The notes under the pieces are model-generated. The model made no database searches. It had not been told where the DNA came from and was given only the letters and a program-made list of their open reading frames with translations. Below are positions 62,159-64,000 of a DNA stretch of 64,000 nt, one piece after another. The DNA comes from Phaeosaccion multiseriatum (lineage: Eukaryota; Ochrophyta, other classes), in contig OZ218961.1 of NCBI GenBank assembly GCA_965112735.1, positions 1,550,001 to 1,614,000 of the forward strand. The letters are read 5' to 3'. Position numbers and translations under genes: made by a program. How positions within the stretch are numbered: the first letter of the stretch is position 1; each line of letters begins with the position of its first letter.

Positions 62159-62942
62159 ATCTGAGATCCCACTTGGCGCTGTTGTGGCAATGTCGTATCT
62201 GTGTTGGGCCTATGGTGCTGAGCCAATGCCTGGACTGGGCATGTTGTGACCAGCAAACGCGTCGTTCGGGCTGTGTGTGCCTACCAAATATGCCAAATGC
62301 CGGCTTTGGGCGTCTTTGCCGACAGATTGGGCCATTTGAGCCTATCTGAGATCCCACTTGGCGCTGTTGTGGCAATGTCGTATCTGTGTTGGGCCTATGG
62401 TGCTGAGCCAATGCCTGGACTGGGCATGTTGTGACCAGCAAACGCGTCGTTCGGGCTGTGTGTGCCCCCCAAATGCCGGCTTTGGGCGTCTTTGCCGACA
62501 GATTGGGCCATTTGAGCCTATCTGAGATCCCACTTGGCGCTGTTGTGGCAATGTCGTATCTGTGTTGGGCCTATGGTGCTGAGCCAATGCCTGGACTGGG
62601 CATGTTGTGACCAGCAAACGCGTCGTTCGGGCTGTGTGTGCCTACCAAATATGCCAAATGCCGGCTTTGGGCGTCTTTGCCGACAGATTGGGCCATTTGA
62701 GCCTATCTGACATCCCACTTGGCGCTGTTGTGGCAATGTCGTATCTGTGTTGGGCCTATGGTGCTGAGCCAATGCCTGGACTGGGCATGTTGTGACCAGC
62801 AAACGCGTCGTTCGGGCTGTGTGTGCCTACCAAATATGCCAAATGCCGGCTTTGGGCGTCTTTGCCGACAGATTGGGCCATTTGAGCCTATCTGAGATCC
62901 CACTTGGCGCTGTTGTGGCAATGTCGTATCTGTGTTGGGCCG
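62159..62942. repeat. 176/185-bp satellite, block 4 and array end
   Basis: About four and a half units. The array stops abruptly at tgtgttgggcc (62942), where unrelated sequence begins. Confidence 0.92.
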
Positions 62943-63373
62943 GCCACTACTGTAAAAGAGGAGGCGACGCGAGTACGGCGTCGCAAGAGTTGTAGCAAGT
63001 GCCGAAGAGCTCAGCGCGGTGAGAAGGACAGCGAAGGGGCGGAGCAGCCCAGCAGTCCACCGCGCGAAGGAGACGGCAGCGACAGCAAAAGTTTCCGGGG
63101 GACGCCGCTCTACGAGAAGGGGATCCGGGACTTTCTACGAGGCGTATCTTTTCAGATCAGCCGTATTTTGTGGTCTGGAGAGGAGGCACCGCAAGTTCAG
63201 CGTTGAGAGTCGTCACAAGTATTTCAGTGCTCAGCACGGTAAGGGCAGCATGGGGCAGCCCAGCAGTCACGAGCATGCGGGCGGTGGTTCGAGTGTCGAA
63301 GGCAATTGCCACTCTAGGTGGGGTTTTCACCGCCCACACATGGACCAAGACGACGATGGGGGATAGAGAGTAC
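62943..63373. other. Unassigned sequence between satellite and minisatellite
   Basis: The plus strand is open for about 85 codons (to 63206): basic and Cys-containing at first (VRRRKSCSKCRRAQRGEK), then YEKGIRDFLRGVSFQISRI. I do not recognise it. It might be the edge of another element or of a gene outside the window. Confidence 0.35.
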
Positions 63374-64000
63374 AGCAGAAGGCAGCGCCGCATCAGCGGG
63401 CTGCGATGCGACGTGCAGTACGACAGATGATGGGAGTGGCGTAGCAGCTCCAAGTACAGCAGCAGAAGGCAGCGCCGCAGCAGCGGGCTGCGATGCGACG
63501 TGCAGTACGACAGATGATGGGAGTGGCGCAGCAGCTCCAAGTACAGCAGCAGAAGGCAGCGCCGCAGCAGCGGGCTGAGATGCGACGTGCAGTACGACGA
63601 TGATGGAGGTGGCGCAGCAGCTCCAAGTACAGCAGCAGAAGGCAGCGCCGCAGCAGCGGGCTGCGATGCGACGTGCAGTACGACAGATGATGGGAGTGGC
63701 GCAGCAGCTCCAAGTACAGCAGCAGAAGGCAGCGCCGCAGCAGCGGGCTGCGATGCGACGTGCAGTACGACAGATGATGGGAGTGGCGCAGCAGCTCCAA
63801 GTACAGCAGCAGAAGGCAGCGCCGCAGCAGCGGGCTGCGATGCGACGTGCAGTACGACAGATGATGGGAGTGGCGCAGCAGCTCCAAGTACAGCAGCAGA
63901 AGGCAGCGCCGCAGCAGCGGGCTGCGATGCGACGTGCAGTACGACAGATGATGGGAGTGGCGCAGCAGCTCCAAGTACAGCAGCAGAAGGCAGCGCCGCA
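63374..64000. repeat. 87-bp minisatellite, at least seven copies, runs off the window
   Basis: The unit agcagaaggcagcgccgcag... recurs every 87 bp (63461, 63548, ...); one copy, near 63600, is 3 bp short. As 87 is a multiple of three, each frame gives a 29-residue repeat. On minus it is open throughout (LELLRHSHHLSYCTSHRSPL...), and two plus frames are open for long stretches. Whether any is translated cannot be told. Confidence 0.88.

Overview
The window is nuclear DNA of a eukaryote, most likely an alga with a red-derived secondary plastid. The cellular genes have short GT-AG introns. One predicted plastid protein starts with a signal peptide followed by an AFVVP motif, as in heterokont plastid precursors. 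The enolase lacks the pentapeptide insert known from land-plant and apicomplexan enolases. A photosynthetic stramenopile (heterokont) is my best guess; the species cannot be fixed from the sequence alone.

Bases 1-14,500 are a compact gene region on both strands: the end of a TPR co-chaperone-like protein, a nine-exon enolase, a D27-like (DUF4033) carotenoid isomerase-like protein with a plastid-type leader, a small two-helix membrane protein, an ankyrin/proline-rich protein, a GRAB-domain golgin, a secretory thioredoxin/PDI-like protein, and an organelle-type 5'-3' exonuclease. About 2 kb without a recognisable gene follow.

From about 16,500 to the end the window is nested LTR retrotransposons and tandem repeats. 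I name the elements A to H. A (minus strand, 16,506-36,831) is a large Gypsy-like element holding two younger insertions: B (26,403-32,602, plus strand, complete, identical LTRs) and C (34,617-36,224, non-autonomous). E (37,018-42,280) is a head-to-head dimer of a gag-only element, inserted as one unit into a copy of repeat D. From 43,717 to 62,942 a 176/185-bp satellite is broken up by G1, by H, and by F2. H itself contains a solo F LTR and G2, and G2 contains F1. Eight insertions have 4-bp target-site duplications, so the order of events can be read off. The window ends in an 87-bp minisatellite.

The least expected features are in the elements. A carries a DEDD-type 3'-5' exonuclease-like domain between RNase H and integrase. 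A's gag is followed in frame by TGA-CGG and a 13-bp stem-loop, the layout of a stop-codon readthrough signal. Three different families carry a 14-bp palindrome AATAA-NNNN-TTATT exactly at the 5' LTR/leader junction, each with a different self-complementary core. B, the youngest-looking element, has Asp-Asn where the reverse transcriptase catalytic Asp-Asp is expected.
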